Origin: Microbacterium sp. LWS13-1.2 | GTDB lineage: Bacteria; Actinomycetota; Actinomycetes; Actinomycetales; Microbacteriaceae | DNA length: 64,000 nt | Direction of reading: 5' to 3' | Assembly (NCBI RefSeq): GCF_040144835.1 | Contig: NZ_CP151632.1 | Span: 2,294,001 to 2,358,000 of the forward strand | Part shown: positions 8,754 to 17,920 of the stretch, in pieces | Position numbering within the stretch: position 1 is the first letter of the stretch | Layout of the letters: every line of letters begins with the position of its first letter | The notes under the pieces: model-generated | Seen by the model: only the letters and a program-made list of their open reading frames with translations | The model's database searches: none | Told to the model about the DNA's origin: nothing | Made by a program: the position numbers and the translations under genes

Positions 8754-10457
8754 GTGGGCAGGGCAGACAACGCGCGGGCAGCCGCCGAGGACAGCCTCGA
8801 AGACTACGCCTTCCGCTACGTCCCCCGTTCGTTCCGGCGCTGGAGCGCGGGTTCCATCGGGGTCACCGCCCTCGGCTCGATCGCCTTCCTCGCCGACTTC
8901 TCCATCGGGGCCAGCGGCGGGATCGAGCACGGCACCAACAACGCCGTCCTCGGCATCCTGTTCGCATCGATCACGATCTTCATCGTCGGTCTGCCCATCG
9001 CCTACTATGCCGCTCGCTACAACCTCGATCTGGACCTGATCGCGCGCGGATCGGGGTTCGGCTACTACGGCTCGTCGATCACGACCGTCATCTTCGCGGT
9101 GTTCACGTGCATCTTCTTCGCCCTCGAGGGGGCGATCATGGCACAGGGACTCCACATCGCGATCGGCATCCCGCTCCCGATCGGCTACCTCGTCTCCACG
9201 GTGGTGGTGATCCCGATCGTGATCTACGGAATGCGCGCACTCGAGCGACTGCAGTTCTGGACCACGCCGCTGTGGCTCGCGCTCGCCCTGCTGCCGCTGC
9301 TCTGGGTGATCGTGACCGATCCCGATGCGGTGAGCGCGTTCGTCGCGTTCCCGGGCGAGTCCGATGGGAGTGTCAGCTTCCAGGCGATCGTCGCCACTGC
9401 CGCGCTCTGCTTCGCTCTGACGCCGCAGCTCGCCGAGCAGATCGACGTCATCCGGGCGATGCCCCCGCGCACGCGCCTGAATCGGCGGATGTGGTGGGCT
9501 TCGCTGCTGTTCGCGGGACCCGGCTGGGTGCTCTTCAGCGGCATCAAGCAGGTCATCGGCGTGTTCCTCGCGGTCTACCTCATCACCCGTGTCGATCCGG
9601 AGCTCGGCCAGAAGGCCGCCGAGCCGGTCCGCCAGTTCATCGCGCTCTACGAATCGATCATGCCGGAGTGGCTGGCGATCGGGCTGGCGCTCGTTCTCGT
9701 CGTCGTCGCGCAGGTGAAGATCAACGTCACGAACGCGTACTCCGGGTCGCTGGCATGGTCCAACGTGTACACCCGCCTCACCAAGACGTACCCCGGCAGA
9801 TCCGTCTTCATCTTCTTCAACCTCGCCATCGCGCTCGCGCTGATGTGGATGGACGTCTTCAGCCTCATCAGCTTCGTGCTCAGCCTCTACGCCAATGTCG
9901 TGATGGCATGGCTGGTCACGATCGCCGCCGACATCGCGATCAACAAGCACGTCCTCCGCATCTCCCCGTTGTTCCCCGAGTTCCGCCGCGGGATGCTGCG
10001 CGATTGGAACCCGGTCGGCCTCGTGTCGGTGAGTCTGGCGTCGCTGCTGTCGCTCGCGGCATTCGCTGGTGTGTTCGGGGAGGATCTGCGGCCCCTCTCG
10101 GTGCTGATCGCGATCGGCGTGGCGGTGATCACGACCCCGCTCATGGCGCTGCTGACGCGCGGCAGGTACTACCTGCGACGCCAGACCGATGGCATCGCGT
10201 CACCGATCCTCGATATCGACGGCAACCCGTCCGGTGAGCGGCTGCGCTGCCACGTCACCGGCTATACGTTCGAGCGGCCGGATATGCTGGCATCGGCGGA
10301 GCGCGGGACATTCGGCGAGACCCAGTACGTGTCGTCGCTCGCACTCACGCTGGACGACTCGGATCGCTATCTCCTGCCCGCCGAGCCGGCGTCATCGCAG
10401 GACAGCTCGCCTGGGCGGACCGCCGAGCAGGCCAGACGGCAGAAGGAACGAGGCTGA
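8754..10457 (+). CDS. NCS1-family purine/cytosine-type permease
   Basis: A 567-residue polytopic membrane protein with about twelve hydrophobic segments. The region GSGFGYYGSSITTVIFAVFTCIFFALEGAI and the NVTNAYSGSLAWSNVYTRLTKT motif place it in the NCS1 nucleobase-cation symporter family (cytosine, allantoin, hydantoin and related substrates). The C-terminal ~100 residues are hydrophilic. It starts with GTG after an AGGGGG site, 74 bp after urtE, and is followed by two TetR genes. Location beside urea uptake and urease suggests a nitrogen-source substrate, but the sequence does not tell which. Confidence 0.85.
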   Translation: MGRADNARAAAEDSLEDYAFRYVPRSFRRWSAGSIGVTALGSIAFLADFSIGASGGIEHGTNNAVLGILFASITIFIVGLPIAYYAARYNLDLDLIARGSGFGYYGSSITTVIFAVFTCIFFALEGAIMAQGLHIAIGIPLPIGYLVSTVVVIPIVIYGMRALERLQFWTTPLWLALALLPLLWVIVTDPDAVSAFVAFPGESDGSVSFQAIVATAALCFALTPQLAEQIDVIRAMPPRTRLNRRMWWASLLFAGPGWVLFSGIKQVIGVFLAVYLITRVDPELGQKAAEPVRQFIALYESIMPEWLAIGLALVLVVVAQVKINVTNAYSGSLAWSNVYTRLTKTYPGRSVFIFFNLAIALALMWMDVFSLISFVLSLYANVVMAWLVTIAADIAINKHVLRISPLFPEFRRGMLRDWNPVGLVSVSLASLLSLAAFAGVFGEDLRPLSVLIAIGVAVITTPLMALLTRGRYYLRRQTDGIASPILDIDGNPSGERLRCHVTGYTFERPDMLASAERGTFGETQYVSSLALTLDDSDRYLLPAEPASSQDSSPGRTAEQARRQKERG

Positions 10458-10459
10458 CG

Positions 10460-11050
10460 ATGGCGGAGGGCGTCGACACTCCGACAGCGATCCTCGCCAA
10501 CGCCGCCGCGGCTCTGCGCGAGCACCCGTTCGACGACATCTCGTACCGCACGCTCGGCGACGCGGTCGGCGTGTCGGAGCGGACGGTCTACCGTCACTTC
10601 CCGACGAGATCGCACCTGCTGGAGGGTGTCGCGGGGTGGATCGAGTCCACCGAGTTCCCGCTTCCGCCTTTCGTCACGATCGCTCAGTTCCGGGCCGCCT
10701 CGCGCGGCAGGTTCCACGCTTTCGATTCGTCACCGGCGTTCGCTTTCGTGTGTGCGCGGGCGGCGACGATCTCGCCGACCGGCGAGGCGGAGCCGACCTT
10801 CCTCACCAGAGCCCTGGTGGCGATGCTCGCCACGAATCACCCTTCTCTGAACGAGCGGGATCTGCAGCGCGTCGCAGCGGCACTGCGCTATTTCGCGTCG
10901 CCCCAGTTCTGGGCCCGTATGCGCACGGGCTTCGATATGAGTGCGCCGGAGATCGCGGATGTCTTCGACCGCACGTGCGCCGAGGTCCTGGGCGACCTGC
11001 TGATTCCGAGAGAGACCGAAGTAGGCGCGGCGCGACGGGGAGGCGGATGA
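10460..11050 (+). CDS. TetR-family transcriptional regulator (first of a tandem pair)
   Basis: A 196-residue regulator. The N-terminal helix-turn-helix reads ISYRTLGDAVGVSERTVYRHFPTRSHLL, the classic TetR recognition region; the C-terminal ~130 residues are the ligand-binding/dimer domain with no recognised effector. It begins 2 bp after the permease stop and overlaps the next TetR gene by 4 bp, so it is co-expressed with both. The natural guess is control of the permease or of the urt/NCS1 region. Confidence 0.88.
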   Translation: MAEGVDTPTAILANAAAALREHPFDDISYRTLGDAVGVSERTVYRHFPTRSHLLEGVAGWIESTEFPLPPFVTIAQFRAASRGRFHAFDSSPAFAFVCARAATISPTGEAEPTFLTRALVAMLATNHPSLNERDLQRVAAALRYFASPQFWARMRTGFDMSAPEIADVFDRTCAEVLGDLLIPRETEVGAARRGGG

Positions 11051-11640
11051 CCGTGCCGGCGACCTCCGACATCGATGCGCAGGCAGCGCACGAGGTGAGT
11101 CGCACCCAAGAGGCGATCCTCGCCGCCTACGCCGAGCTGATCGAGGAGCTCGGCACCGACGACGTGTCATTCCGGCTGATCGCCCGCCGAGCCGGCGTCG
11201 GCGAGCGAACCGTCTTCCGCAACTACGCGACACGGGTCGATCTGCTGCTCGCGACGGCGGCATGGATCGAGAGCAGGATCTTTCCCCGGCAGGACTCCGC
11301 GAGCATCTTCGACATGCCCCTCGCGATCCGGGCGGCGATGGAGTCGTACGATCACCGCCCGGAACTGGCCCATGTGGTGGCTGAGACGACGATGCGAGGG
11401 ATCAGCGGCGCGGCACCCACCCCCACGCGGGCGAGGCTCGAGCAGATGGTCGATGCCGAGATCCCCTCTCTCGAGGACGCCGAACGCATCGCGATCGTCG
11501 CGGGCCTGGCGCACCTCGACTCGGCTGCGACCTGGGTCACCTTCCGCCGGGAGTTCGGAATGAGCCGTCGCGACATCGCCGATGCCGCCGCATGGGCGGC
11601 GGAGGCGGTGCTGGATCCGGTTCGATCACGCGTCGGCTGA
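11047..11640 (+). CDS. TetR-family transcriptional regulator (second of a tandem pair)
   Basis: A 197-residue TetR protein with DNA-binding segment VSFRLIARRAGVGERTVFRNYATRVDLLL. It resembles its upstream neighbour: recognition helices ERTVFRNYATR versus ERTVYRHFPTR, then AAWIES versus AGWIES, and both end with a similar layout. This points to a tandem duplication followed by divergence, possibly giving a heterodimer or two regulators with different effectors. It starts in the ATGA overlap and is the last gene before a convergent thiolase. Confidence 0.88.
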   Translation: MTVPATSDIDAQAAHEVSRTQEAILAAYAELIEELGTDDVSFRLIARRAGVGERTVFRNYATRVDLLLATAAWIESRIFPRQDSASIFDMPLAIRAAMESYDHRPELAHVVAETTMRGISGAAPTPTRARLEQMVDAEIPSLEDAERIAIVAGLAHLDSAATWVTFRREFGMSRRDIADAAAWAAEAVLDPVRSRVG

Positions 11641-11701
11641 CAGCGGATCCCCGGAGGGCAGCTGGCGCCCGCGTCGATCGCGCAGCCCGACCGCTCCCCC
11701 G

Positions 11702-12880
11702 CTACAGGCGCTCGATCACCGTGGCGTTGGCCATGCCGCCGCCCTCGCACATCGTCTGCAGGCCGTAGCGGCCACCGGTCGCCTCGAGGTACGACACGAG
11801 GGTGCCGAGCAGGCGGGTGCCCGATGCCCCGACCGCGTGGCCGAGGGCGATCGCGCCGCCCCACGGGTTGAGCTTCGCAGGGTCGGCATCGACCTCGCGC
11901 AGCCACGCGAGCGGCACCGACGCGAACGCCTCGTTCACCTCGTACGCGTCGAGGTCGTCGATCCCGAGGCCGCTGCGCTCGAGGATGCGCTTCGTCGCCG
12001 GAATCGGTCCGGTCAGCATCATCATGGGGTCGTCGCCGACCACCGCGAACGAGTGGAAGCGCGCGCGCGGCGTCAGGCCGAGCTCGGCCGCCTTCTCCTC
12101 GCTCATGATGAGCGCCGCGGATGCCGCATCCGTGAGCGGCGACGAATTGCCCGCCGTGATGCGCCAGTCGAGGTCGGGGAACCGCGCAGCGAGCGCATCG
12201 GTGCGGAAGGCGGACTTCAGCCCCGCCAGCAACTCCGCGGTCGTGCCCGCGCGCACGGTCTCGTCGAACGCCACCGCGTCGGCGGCGCCGCCGAGCACCG
12301 GGATCACCTGCGAATCGAACGCACCTCGGGTCCAGGCATCCGCTGCCCGCCGATGCGATTCTGCCGAGAACGCGTCGAGCTCTTCCCGGCCGAAGCCCCA
12401 CCGCTGGGCGATGAGCTCCGCCGACACGCCCTGGTTCACGAGGCCTTCGGGATAGCGGTGCGCGACGCCCTGCGAGACGGTCCCGCCGTGGGCCGACGAG
12501 CCCAGCGGCACGCGGCTCATCGACTCGACGCCCGCGGCGATCACGATGTCGTACGCGCCGGCGATCACGCCCTGCGCCGCGAAATGCGCGGCCTGCTGGC
12601 TCGACCCGCACTGGCGGTCGATCGTCACAGCCGGCACCGTCTCGTCGAAGCCGGCGGCGAGCACGGCCTGCCGCGCGATGTTGAGGGACTGGTCGCCGAT
12701 CTGGCTGACGCATCCCATCAGCACGTCGTCGACCTGCCGCGACTCCAGCCCGCTGCGCTCGAGCAGCGCCGTGAGCACCCCGGCGACGAGGTCGACCGGA
12801 TGCACTGCGCTCAGCGCGCCCCCGGGCTTGCCGCGCCCCGACGGGGTGCGGACGACGTCGACGATGACGGCCTGTGGCAT
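11702..12880 (-). CDS. Thiolase family acetyl-CoA acyltransferase
   Basis: A 392-residue thiolase. The nucleophilic Cys91 lies in DRQCGSSQQA, the GHAVGASGTR motif supplies the second-site His, and the C-terminal CEGGGMANATVIERL contains the catalytic Cys. The family either condenses two acetyl-CoA or cleaves 3-ketoacyl-CoA. An AGGAGG ribosome-binding site precedes the ATG. It is the last gene of the prp operon; a degradative role feeding propionyl-CoA or acetyl-CoA would fit but the substrate is not determined. Confidence 0.92.
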   Translation of the reverse strand: MPQAVIVDVVRTPSGRGKPGGALSAVHPVDLVAGVLTALLERSGLESRQVDDVLMGCVSQIGDQSLNIARQAVLAAGFDETVPAVTIDRQCGSSQQAAHFAAQGVIAGAYDIVIAAGVESMSRVPLGSSAHGGTVSQGVAHRYPEGLVNQGVSAELIAQRWGFGREELDAFSAESHRRAADAWTRGAFDSQVIPVLGGAADAVAFDETVRAGTTAELLAGLKSAFRTDALAARFPDLDWRITAGNSSPLTDAASAALIMSEEKAAELGLTPRARFHSFAVVGDDPMMMLTGPIPATKRILERSGLGIDDLDAYEVNEAFASVPLAWLREVDADPAKLNPWGGAIALGHAVGASGTRLLGTLVSYLEATGGRYGLQTMCEGGGMANATVIERL

Positions 12881-12934
12881 GGAGACCTCCTGTTCAAGAG
12901 CCTAAGACGGCCCCGGATGCCGCGGGTCGCGGCA

Positions 12935-13387
12935 TCATCGACGCGTCTCGGGCGTCGCGTAGGTGCTGCGCTGCTCGATGACGGCGAGCGTGCACCGCGA
13001 GATGCACACGAGCTTGCCGGCGTCGTCGACGATGCGGATCTCCCACACGTGCACGCGGCGACCGATGTTCACCGGCGTCACGGTCGCCGTCACCCAGCCC
13101 GACGAGATCGGGCGGATGTGGTTGGCGTTGACCTCCTGCCCGACGACGTGGAACCGCTCGCGATCCACCGCGAGGTAGCCCGCCCACGACGCCAGCGTCT
13201 CGGCGAGCGCGACCGATGCCCCGCCGTGCAGCACGCCCGCCGGCTGGACGGTGCGATGGTCCACCGGCATCCGTCCGACCAGTGCGTCGTCGCGGATCTC
13301 GACGATCTCGATGCCGAGGGTCTCGATGAGCGTCCCTGCTGCCATCGCCCCGAGATCGACGGCGTCGGCGCCGTGCCAGAGGCTCAT
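12935..13387 (-). CDS. PaaI-like hotdog-fold thioesterase
   Basis: A 150-residue single hotdog domain. The helix region QPAGVLHGGASVALAET and the strand after RPISSGWVTATVTPVN match the PaaI/YdiI thioesterase family, with the expected HGG and downstream Glu. The start giving MSLWHGADAV leaves a 4-bp gap after prpC; a longer frame upstream would run into prpC. It probably hydrolyses an acyl-CoA, perhaps relieving CoA trapping during propionate metabolism, which is inference from position. Confidence 0.85.
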   Translation of the reverse strand: MSLWHGADAVDLGAMAAGTLIETLGIEIVEIRDDALVGRMPVDHRTVQPAGVLHGGASVALAETLASWAGYLAVDRERFHVVGQEVNANHIRPISSGWVTATVTPVNIGRRVHVWEIRIVDDAGKLVCISRCTLAVIEQRSTYATPETRR

Positions 13388-13391
13388 CGGC

Positions 13392-14582
13392 TCACCCCGC
13401 CGCTTCCTCTTCGCGCTGGGCGGCGGCGAGGGTCGCGGCATCCGGCACATAGCCCTCGATGTGGCGCTCGTCGGGGCCGTTGTACTCCGACAGCGGGCGG
13501 ATGAGCGCGTTCGAGGCGAGCTGCTCCATGATGTGCGCGGTCCAGCCGGTGACGCGCGCCGCGACGAAGAGCGGGGTGAAGGTGAGCGTGTCGAAGCCCA
13601 TGAGGCTGTAAGCCGGACCCGACGGGTAGTCGAGGTTCGGGTAGATCCCCTTGCGTGCGACGAACTCCGACTCGAGCGTGTCGTAGAGCGCAGCGACGTC
13701 GGGCCGGTCGTAGTGCTCGACGAGTGAGTCGAGCGCGGCCTTCATCGTCGGCACGCGCGAGTCCCCGCGCTTGTAGACGCGATGGCCGAAGCCCATGATC
13801 TTGCGCTTCTCGGCGAGCGCCTCGTCGAGCCACGGTCCGACGTTCTCCGCGGTGCCGATCTCGTCGAAGATGTGCAGCACGGCTTCGTTGGCCCCGCCGT
13901 GCAGCGGTCCCTTAAGGGCGCCGATGGCCCCGACGACTGCCGAATATAGGTCGCTGAGCGTCGAGGCGATGACGCGGCCGGTGAACGTCGAGGCGTTGAA
14001 CGAGTGCTCGGCGTACAGGATCATCGAGCGATTGAAGGCATCGACGACGACCGGGTCGGACTCCTCGCCGAACGTCATCCAGAGGAAGTTGGCGGCGTAG
14101 TCGAGGTCGTCGCGCGGTGCGACCGGCTGCTGGCCGCGCCGGCGGCGCTGGCCGTAGGCGATGATCGCGGGGAGCACGGCGAACAGGCGGACGCTGCGCG
14201 CCAGGTTCTCCTCGGCGCTGCCGCTCACGTCGAGCACCGAGCCGGTGCCAGCGAGGTCGCGGGCGCCGATGAGGCTCACGGCCGTGCGCACCTCGTCCAT
14301 CGGGTGCGCGTCGATCGGCACGAGGTCGATCGCGGCACGCACATCAGCCGGGAGGTGACGGTACGCTCGCTCGGTCGCGCGCAGCTGCGCCAGCTGCACG
14401 TCGGTCGGCAGGTCGCCGTGCCACAGCAGGTAGGCGACGGCCTCGAACGACTGCGTGGCCGCGAGCTCCTGCACCGGGTAGCCGCGGTACAGCAGCGAGT
14501 TCGTGTCGGGGTTGACCTTCGAGACCGCCGTGTAGTCGACGACGACGCCCGCGAGCCCCTTCTTGATGTCGGGTTCGGTCAT
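13392..14582 (-). CDS. prpC: 2-methylcitrate synthase / citrate synthase PrpC
   Basis: A 396-residue citrate-synthase-fold enzyme condensing propionyl-CoA with oxaloacetate in the methylcitrate cycle. It shows YRGYPVQELA near the N-terminus, GGANEAVLHIFDEIG, the catalytic MGFGHRVYKRGDSR and the NLDYPSGPAYSLMGF aspartate loop. Placement with prpB and prpD favours methylcitrate over ordinary citrate synthase. An AAAGGAG site precedes the ATG. The 84-bp gap from prpB carries a palindromic repeat that could reduce read-through into prpC. Confidence 0.92.
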   Translation of the reverse strand: MTEPDIKKGLAGVVVDYTAVSKVNPDTNSLLYRGYPVQELAATQSFEAVAYLLWHGDLPTDVQLAQLRATERAYRHLPADVRAAIDLVPIDAHPMDEVRTAVSLIGARDLAGTGSVLDVSGSAEENLARSVRLFAVLPAIIAYGQRRRRGQQPVAPRDDLDYAANFLWMTFGEESDPVVVDAFNRSMILYAEHSFNASTFTGRVIASTLSDLYSAVVGAIGALKGPLHGGANEAVLHIFDEIGTAENVGPWLDEALAEKRKIMGFGHRVYKRGDSRVPTMKAALDSLVEHYDRPDVAALYDTLESEFVARKGIYPNLDYPSGPAYSLMGFDTLTFTPLFVAARVTGWTAHIMEQLASNALIRPLSEYNGPDERHIEGYVPDAATLAAAQREEEAAG

Positions 14583-14608
14583 GCTCTGCTCCTTTGCTCA
14601 GCCATCGT

Positions 14609-14673
14609 TCGTTGAGCGAGTCCGCGCGAGTCGAAACGCGTTTCGTCTCGTCGCTGCGCTCCTCGCTCAACGA
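14609..14673. repeat. Palindromic TCGTTGAGCGAG element between prpB and prpC
   Basis: Perfect 12-bp inverted arms, TCGTTGAGCGAG (14609-14620) and its complement (14662-14673), flank a perfect inner palindrome CGAAACGCGTTTCG (14632-14645). Related sequence is found at 38891-38972 and 47267-47395. The right arm reaches into prpB and supplies its TGA stop. This looks like one copy of a dispersed intergenic palindrome rather than a dedicated terminator, since no T-tract follows. Confidence 0.8.
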
Positions 14674-15575
14674 CCAGAGGTGTCGATCTGGAAGTTGAAG
14701 ACGTCCTGGTCGAAGTGGTTGTACTGCTCGTAGTCGATGAGGTCGTAGAGATCGGCCCGGTGCTGCATCTCACCCAGCTTCGCGGTGAGGTGTCCGTCTT
14801 CGATGAGCGTATCGAGTGCACGGGATGCCGCGCCCATCGCGATGCGCAGGAGCGAGACCGGCCAGATGACGATGTTCACCCCGACGTCCCGCAGCTGGTC
14901 GACCGAGAACAGGTCGGACTTCCCGAACTCCGTCATGTTGGCGAGGATCGGCACGTCGACGGCGGCCCGGATCGCGGCGAACTCGTCGAGGGATCTCATG
15001 GCCTCGGGGAAGATCGCGTCGGCTCCGGCATCCACCAGCGCCTTCGCGCGGTCGATGGCGGCATCCATCCCCTCCACCGCGCGGATGTCGGTGCGCGCCA
15101 TGATCAGGAAGTTCGGGTCGCGCCGGGCATCGGCGGCCGCCCGGATGCGCTTGATCGCGGTGCCCTCGTCGACGACGGCCTTGCCGTCGAGGTGACCGCA
15201 GCGCTTCGGGTTGATCTGGTCCTCGATGTGCGTGCCGGCGATGCCGGCGTCCTCGAGGGTCTGGATCGTGCGTGCCACGTTCATCGGCTCGCCGAACCCG
15301 GTGTCGGCGTCGATGATGGCCGGCAGGTCGGTCATCCGCGCGATCTGCTGGCCGCGGGCGGCCACCTCGGTGAGCGTCGTCAGGCCGATGTCGGGCAGAC
15401 CGAGGTCCGCGCTGAGCACCGCCCCCGAGATGTACACGCCCTCGAACCCCTTGCGCTCGATGAGCCGGGCGCTGAGCGGGTTGAACGCGCCCGGGAAGCG
15501 CAGCAGCTCGCCGCTCGCAAGCCGCTCGCGGAACAGCCTGCGCTTCTCGTGCGCCGGCACGGTGGAGTACAGCAT
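14667..15575 (-). CDS. prpB: 2-methylisocitrate lyase PrpB
   Basis: A 302-residue isocitrate-lyase superfamily enzyme cleaving 2-methylisocitrate to pyruvate and succinate. It contains GVYISGAVLSADLGLPDIGL, the metal-binding DADTGFGE segment and the catalytic cysteine loop INPKRCGHLDGK. The ATG chosen ([13 protein letters not shown]) shares its A with the TGA stop of prpD. The final codons and stop lie within a palindromic repeat arm, so the exact C-terminus (TSGR) is set by the repeat. Confidence 0.95.
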   Translation of the reverse strand: MLYSTVPAHEKRRLFRERLASGELLRFPGAFNPLSARLIERKGFEGVYISGAVLSADLGLPDIGLTTLTEVAARGQQIARMTDLPAIIDADTGFGEPMNVARTIQTLEDAGIAGTHIEDQINPKRCGHLDGKAVVDEGTAIKRIRAAADARRDPNFLIMARTDIRAVEGMDAAIDRAKALVDAGADAIFPEAMRSLDEFAAIRAAVDVPILANMTEFGKSDLFSVDQLRDVGVNIVIWPVSLLRIAMGAASRALDTLIEDGHLTAKLGEMQHRADLYDLIDYEQYNHFDQDVFNFQIDTSGR

Positions 15576-17101
15576 CAGAACAGGCCCTTCGGCGCCGGTG
15601 CACCCGCGAGGACGCCGAAGTCGGCGACGATGGTGAGCTGCTGCACCTCGGCGGCGGTCAGCCCGGGCAGGCGCTGGGCGAGGTCGAGGAAGCGCTCGAT
15701 CTCGTCGGCCGCGAGCACCGGCTCGGCCAGCAGCCGGAACTTGCGCACGTAGTCCTCGCGGGCGAACGGCCGGGCGCCGAGCGGGTGGGCGTCGGCGACC
15801 GCGATCTCGTCCTCGATCGTCTCGCCGTTCGTCAGGCGGATCTCGACGCGGCCGCCGAACGCCTTCTCGTTCGGGTCCTCGGAGTGGTAACGGCGCGTCC
15901 ACTCGGGGTCCTCGGCCGTGGTGATCTTGTGCCAGAGGTCGACGGTGTCGGCGCGGCCCGCACGCTCGGGCGTGTACGAGTTGACGTGGTGCCAGCCGCC
16001 GTCCTGCAGCGCGACCGCGAAGATGTACGGGATCGAGTGATCGAGCGTCTCGCGCGACGCCGTAGGGTCGTACTTCTGCGGGTCATTCGCGCCCGAGCCG
16101 ATCACGTAGTGCGTGTGGTGCGAGGTGTGCAGCACGATCGCCTCGACGTTCGCCGGGTCCAGCAGCTCCTCGTGCTCGCCGTGGAGCTTGCGGGCGAGGT
16201 CGATCCAGGCCTGCGCCTGGTACTCGGCCGAGTGCTCCTTCGTGTAGGAGTCGAGGATGCCCCGCTTGGGCTCGCCCGCACCGGGGAGCGGGACCTCGTA
16301 GGTGGCATCGGGGCCGTCGAGCAGCCATGCGATGACGCCGTCCTCGCCCTCGTAGATGGGGCTTGGCGACGTCTCGCCGCGCATCGCCCGATCCACGGCC
16401 TCGATCGCCATCTTGCCGGCGAACGCGGGTGCGTGCGCCTTCCACGTCGAGATCTCGCCCTTGCGCGACTGCCGCGTCGCGGTGGTGGTGTGCAGGGCCT
16501 GGCCGACCGCCTGGTAGATGGTCTCGACGTCGAGGCCGAGGAGCGTCCCGATGCCGGCCGCGGCCGACGGGCCGAGGTGGGCGACGTGGTCGATCTTGTG
16601 CTTGTGCAGGCTGATCGCGCGCACCAGGTCGATCTGGATCTCGTAGCCGGTCGCGAGTCCGCGCACGAGCGCGGCGCCGTCGGCACCCACGTGCTGCGCC
16701 ACGGCCACGATCGGCGGGATGTTGTCGCCCGGGTGCGAGTACTCCGCTGCGAGGAACGTGTCGTGGTAGTCCAGCTCGCGCACGGCGACGCCGTTCGCCC
16801 ACGCCGCCCATTCGGGGCTGGTCCTGCGGTCGAGCGCGCACCCGAACACGGTGGCTCCGCTGCCGCCGACCGACACGGCGTGGTCGAGGGCCTGCTGGCG
16901 GGCGGCGCTCACCGGTGCACGGGTGAGGGATGCCGCGGCCACTGCGGCGTTATCGATGACGCGGTTGATGATCATGTCGACCACGTCCTCGTCGACTGCC
17001 ACCGGGTCGGCGGCGACTTCGGCGATGTGCCAGGCGAGCTGCCCTTCGCGGACGAGGTTCTCGTCGCTGCGGTGGACACGGAGGTGGTGGATGACGGTCA
17101 T
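15575..17101 (-). CDS. prpD: 2-methylcitrate dehydratase PrpD
   Basis: A 508-residue MmgE/PrpD-family protein that dehydrates 2-methylcitrate to 2-methyl-cis-aconitate. Recognisable segments include [39 protein letters not shown] and [19 protein letters not shown], with conserved His and Asp residues. Length and order match PrpD. It is the first enzyme gene after the GntR regulator (10 bp gap) and overlaps prpB. Confidence 0.95.
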   Translation of the reverse strand: MTVIHHLRVHRSDENLVREGQLAWHIAEVAADPVAVDEDVVDMIINRVIDNAAVAAASLTRAPVSAARQQALDHAVSVGGSGATVFGCALDRRTSPEWAAWANGVAVRELDYHDTFLAAEYSHPGDNIPPIVAVAQHVGADGAALVRGLATGYEIQIDLVRAISLHKHKIDHVAHLGPSAAAGIGTLLGLDVETIYQAVGQALHTTTATRQSRKGEISTWKAHAPAFAGKMAIEAVDRAMRGETSPSPIYEGEDGVIAWLLDGPDATYEVPLPGAGEPKRGILDSYTKEHSAEYQAQAWIDLARKLHGEHEELLDPANVEAIVLHTSHHTHYVIGSGANDPQKYDPTASRETLDHSIPYIFAVALQDGGWHHVNSYTPERAGRADTVDLWHKITTAEDPEWTRRYHSEDPNEKAFGGRVEIRLTNGETIEDEIAVADAHPLGARPFAREDYVRKFRLLAEPVLAADEIERFLDLAQRLPGLTAAEVQQLTIVADFGVLAGAPAPKGLF

Positions 17102-17111
17102 GACCGGCCTT

Positions 17112-17831
17112 TCAGATCGAACGAGGAGTCGAGGAGTTCGTGAGCGCTGCGGCGCGGAGCGACTCGAGGATGCTGTGGAGGGCGTTGTGCAGGTGCACGT
17201 GCGTCGCGTGGGCCCCGAGATCCGCGTTGCGCGCCGCGATCGCGGCGGCGATCAGGCGGTGCTCGGCGACGGACGCCGCGAGCCGCCCGGGGTTGTCGCG
17301 TGCCAGGCGCCGCACGCGGACGAGGTGCGTGCGCACCGTGCGCAGTGCTGCGGTGAGGTAGTCGTTGGCGACAGCGGCGTCCAGCGCGAGGTCGAAGCGC
17401 TCGATGAGCGCGTAATAGGCATCGGTGCCGTCCGCGCGCGGCGAGGCGGTGCCCGGTGCCTCGTCGCCCGCAAGGTCGACCTGTGCGAAGTCGCGCGCGA
17501 GATCGGCGAATGCGGCGGCGTCGCCGCGCTCGGCGGCGAGGCGCGCCGCGGATTCCTCGAGGGCTCGCCGCACCTCGAAGATCTCGCGGATGTCGCCGGC
17601 GTCGATCGCGGTCACGACGGTCACCCGCGGGGACTGCTGTGCGACGAGCCCGTCTGCCGCGAGGCGGCCGAGCGCTTCGCGCAGCGGGGTGCGGCTGACG
17701 CCGAGGCGGGCCGCCTGCTCCACCTCACCGAGGACGGCGCCGGGGCGCAGGATGCCGGACTGGATCTCGTCGAGGAGAGTCGCGTATGCGCGGTCACTGG
17801 CGCGCATACGCATCACTTCCTCGTTCGACAT
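17112..17831 (-). CDS. GntR-family (FadR/VanR-like) regulator of the prp operon
   Basis: A 239-residue regulator with an N-terminal winged helix ([21 protein letters not shown], then [23 protein letters not shown]) and a C-terminal all-helical FCD ligand-binding domain. I chose the ATG giving [13 protein letters not shown]; a GTG 36 bp upstream and internal ATGs are alternatives. It heads the prpDBC operon, so it probably responds to a methylcitrate-cycle intermediate and controls its own transcript, in place of the sigma-54 PrpR of enterobacteria. Confidence 0.88.
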   Translation of the reverse strand: MSNEEVMRMRASDRAYATLLDEIQSGILRPGAVLGEVEQAARLGVSRTPLREALGRLAADGLVAQQSPRVTVVTAIDAGDIREIFEVRRALEESAARLAAERGDAAAFADLARDFAQVDLAGDEAPGTASPRADGTDAYYALIERFDLALDAAVANDYLTAALRTVRTHLVRVRRLARDNPGRLAASVAEHRLIAAAIAARNADLGAHATHVHLHNALHSILESLRAAALTNSSTPRSI

Positions 17832-17840
17832 CCGGCCAGC

Positions 17841-17905
17841 GTTTACATTGTTCCCGTCTGGCGCCACTGTGGGTGGAGCGGGAGCGCTTTAGGTATACAT
17901 TTACC
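17841..17905 (-). promoter_or_regulatory. Pair of candidate GntR operator half-sites upstream of the prp operon
   Basis: On the minus strand AATGTATAC (17893-17901) and AATGTAAAC (17841-17849) lie in the same orientation with starts 52 bp apart, about five helical turns. The upstream copy sits in the imperfect palindrome GGTAAATGTATACC (17892-17905). GntR-family operators often contain GTATAC or GTnTAC cores. They are immediately upstream of the regulator gene, so autoregulation by looping is plausible; binding is inferred. Confidence 0.45.
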
Positions 17906-17920
17906 GCTGCGCCAGCAGCT

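Noticed and set aside
11641..11701. Terminator between the TetR and thiolase genes
   Set aside because: Only short, weak inverted matches around GATCGCGC; not strong enough to call.
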